Origin: UBA7957 sp965222695
GTDB taxonomy: Bacteria > Pseudomonadota > Gammaproteobacteria > Granulosicoccales > Granulosicoccaceae
Length of the DNA: 64,000 bases
Direction: 5' to 3'
Assembly (NCBI GenBank): GCA_965222695.1
Contig: OZ244967.1
Location: 2,170,001 to 2,234,000, forward strand
The notes under the pieces: generated by a model
The model's database searches: none
Seen by the model: the letters and a program-made list of their open reading frames with translations, nothing else
What the model was told of the DNA's origin: nothing
Made by a program: the position numbers and the translations under genes
In this document: positions 62,411 to 64,000 of the stretch, one piece after another
Position numbering within the stretch: the first letter of the stretch is position 1
Layout: each line of letters begins with the position of its first letter

Positions 62411-63368
62411 ATTTTTTTAAATCCATACCCGTGTAGAGGGATGCCACTTGCTCTGCATACCCATTGAACATCTTGGTATCGATCTTCGGCTTAAATAAAG
62501 CGCTGATACCTCCGGTGATGATTCGGCGTTCCCTGGCCTGGCTCCACCTGGGGTGGCTGACCTTCGGATTGACATTGGAATAAAAACCGTATTCCTGCGG
62601 CTGCAGTCGATTCCAGCTTGTGCGAGGCTCTCGCTTCACGAAAGTGATTTTAACGATTGACTTAATGCTTTTATAACCGTATTTCCAAGGGACAACCAGT
62701 CTCAGCGGAGCACCGCACTGCCCCGGCAGGGCCATATCGTAGCAGCCGGTAGCGATCATGGTTAGCGGGTGCATGGCTTCGTCCATGCGTAATCCTTCCA
62801 AGTAAGGCCAAACTATGATCGGCCTGCGTTGCCCCGGCATTCGTTCTGGATCAAAAAGCGTTTCAAATTTCACGTATTTGGCATTTGAATTCGGCTCAAA
62901 CCGCTTAAGTAAATCCGCAAGACTGAACCCCTGCCAGGGAATCACCATCGACCACGCTTCGACGCAGCGCAGGCGATAAATTCTCTCCTCAATAGCATGC
63001 GGCTTCAAAATATCTTCCAGTGTATAAACACCGGGTTTTGCACACTCTCCCGCAATTTCCACGGACCAAGGATCGGTAATTAATTTATGCGCGTTACGCT
63101 TGGGATCATCCTTCTGTGTACCGAGTTCATAAAAATTATTGTAACTGGTAGCCACTTTTTCCGACGTGAGCTCCTCCATAGTGTTAAAAATCGGGTTCAC
63201 TGTTTGCTGCGGCTTGTCTTTTTCCCCGGCTGACACTTTATTGACAATACTATGGGTCAGACCTGCGGCTACAGACATCTGCAACAATTTTCTCCTGTTC
63301 CTGAATAAGGCTTGATCGGTTATTTCGGAGGACTTGATATCTTTAGGCTTAGTAAACAACAAAGTCAT
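62403..63368 (-). CDS. msrP: Periplasmic methionine sulfoxide reductase MsrP
   Basis: 321 aa from the ATG at 63368 (GGAG 9 nt upstream); a TTG five codons earlier is unlikely. The twin-arginine signal FRNRRKLLQMSVAAGL sends it folded to the periplasm. The molybdopterin-ligating Cys is in YRLRCVEAWSMVIPW, and GQCGAPLRLVVPWKYGYKS is the conserved sulfite-oxidase-fold core. It repairs oxidised methionines in envelope proteins using electrons from MsrQ. Its partner gene lies 1.5 kb downstream behind two opposite-strand genes. Confidence 0.95.
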   Translation of the reverse strand: MTLLFTKPKDIKSSEITDQALFRNRRKLLQMSVAAGLTHSIVNKVSAGEKDKPQQTVNPIFNTMEELTSEKVATSYNNFYELGTQKDDPKRNAHKLITDPWSVEIAGECAKPGVYTLEDILKPHAIEERIYRLRCVEAWSMVIPWQGFSLADLLKRFEPNSNAKYVKFETLFDPERMPGQRRPIIVWPYLEGLRMDEAMHPLTMIATGCYDMALPGQCGAPLRLVVPWKYGYKSIKSIVKITFVKREPRTSWNRLQPQEYGFYSNVNPKVSHPRWSQARERRIITGGISALFKPKIDTKMFNGYAEQVASLYTGMDLKKYH

Positions 63369-63533
63369 ATGGTAAAACTCCAATATCCGCAGTATGATGT
63401 TTGCTAATGACTCTCGTCGGTCCCGCCAATGCAGGAGTCCGAAAACATCAAAAGCTTATAAATCCCTTCCCTTACAGGGAGTGACAATTTTTTGAAACTT
63501 TCTAATAGACTGAACGAGGACCAAATAAGTTCA

Positions 63534-64000
63534 ATGCTTAAGGAATCAATGCATACAAACCTGGGTCTATCGGACCGGCCGGTTTCAGAATTTTCAGATA
63601 ATCGACAGTACAAGCTTGAGTCGGATTCCATGTCCACGGCTGATCATGCTCTTTCGCTATGTCGTTTCGGATTATCGGAACGCTCACTCGGCGATCTTGA
63701 ACAATTACCCCACAAGATACAAAACTGGTCACGCCGAATAAGATCACTGCAATCGTTTCCCTCGTACAAAGCCTTGTTTTCCGATAAAAGCCACCAAACC
63801 CTGCAAAGCCTGCAGTGGCTGGCCGGCTTTTATGAAAGACCCTTAGTTGAACCCGATAGATTCTCTCTGCTGGCTCACCCCGAGCATTGTCTGTCCGAAA
63901 CACCGGCACTTTTCCGGGCCGCCAAAAAACACGCATCCGATATTCAGCAACGGCTAAGTCAACATAGCGACTACCTGGATTTCAATGCCTTACCGACCGC
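63534..64000 (+). CDS. Unidentified protein, 3' end cut by window edge
   Basis: The frame is open for 155 codons from the ATG at 63534 to the edge. GAGGA lies 13 nt upstream of that ATG; a TTG at 63492 with GGGAG 10 nt before it is an alternative start. The translation is soluble and helical (SLGDLEQLPHKIQNWSRRIRSL, LFRAAKKHASDIQQRLSQHS), with no signal peptide. I do not recognise it; the N-terminal region of a larger protein is likely. Two minus-strand frames here are shadows. Divergent from msrP. Confidence 0.6.
   Translation, partial: MLKESMHTNLGLSDRPVSEFSDNRQYKLESDSMSTADHALSLCRFGLSERSLGDLEQLPHKIQNWSRRIRSLQSFPSYKALFSDKSHQTLQSLQWLAGFYERPLVEPDRFSLLAHPEHCLSETPALFRAAKKHASDIQQRLSQHSDYLDFNALPT

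Noticed and set aside
63404..63936. Two minus-strand frames near the right edge
   Set aside because: They lie opposite a longer plus-strand frame open to the edge and show no start signals or domains.
1..64000. CRISPR arrays, prophage structural genes, integrases
   Set aside because: No regularly spaced direct repeats and no phage or integrase-like proteins were seen on either strand.

Overview
The window reads as chromosome of a non-enteric gammaproteobacterium of roughly 50% G+C. The evidence is the conserved block nrdR-ribD-(Ntn hydrolase)-ribE-ndk-rlmN-pilW-rodZ-hisS-yfgM-bamB (58.9 to 49.3 kb, minus strand) with der close by, plus infA facing clpA-clpS, qmcA-nfeD, glnK-amtB, sohB, a fused rlmKL, serS beside tRNA-Val, and msrP/msrQ. 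REP-like intergenic repeats (a core close to GTAGGAGCGAGGC) resemble those of pseudomonads and relatives. I cannot place the organism below class.

Layout. 0 to 17.8 kb is ordinary housekeeping DNA: a quinone-linked D-lactate dehydrogenase cut by the left edge, a minus-strand trio (HAD phosphatase, CaiB-type CoA-transferase, EamA permease), hydrolases, dsbB, the SPFH/NfeD pair, the PII/ammonium channel pair, sohB, rlmKL and a secreted alpha/beta-hydrolase-like/thioredoxin fusion. From 17.8 to about 32.3 kb lies an accessory region. It opens with an IS110-family element lying between two REP pairs, continues with a large Rhs/YD-repeat cassette (20.0 to 26.5 kb), then holds decayed DNA (a duplicated gene scrap, an IS66 remnant, dispersed repeats), a YceK-type lipoprotein, an FG-GAP lipoprotein, a fragment resembling the 3' end of tRNA-Asn (a candidate attachment-site scar) and a soluble double-PAS chemoreceptor. 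From 32.3 kb to the end it is again mostly core: pepD, tRNA-Val, serS, crcB, ppsA, infA, clpAS, two DUF1566 proteins, der, a GGDEF-EAL protein, the long minus-strand cluster, mdh, msrQ, a two-gene plus-strand pair, msrP, and a gene running off the right edge.

The most unusual object is the Rhs cassette. A normal Rhs protein is one chain: YD-repeat shell, Rhs core, variable toxin tip. Here the shell (1544 aa, signal peptide) stops exactly where the core should begin and instead ends in calcium-binding-type aspartate-rich repeats. A small secreted two-cysteine protein follows. The Rhs core plus toxin tip is then a separate 324-aa gene with its own signal peptide, followed 4 bp later by a likely immunity gene. 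Base composition drops sharply at the core/tip junction, as expected for an exchanged toxin module. A 48-codon reading frame overlaps the shell start by ATGA. Other points of note are an HslV-like protease homologue with Ser in place of the catalytic Thr among the riboflavin genes, the TlpA fusion whose hydrolase part lacks the nucleophile, and two conserved gene pairs (bamB/der and msrP/msrQ) separated by opposite-strand genes.
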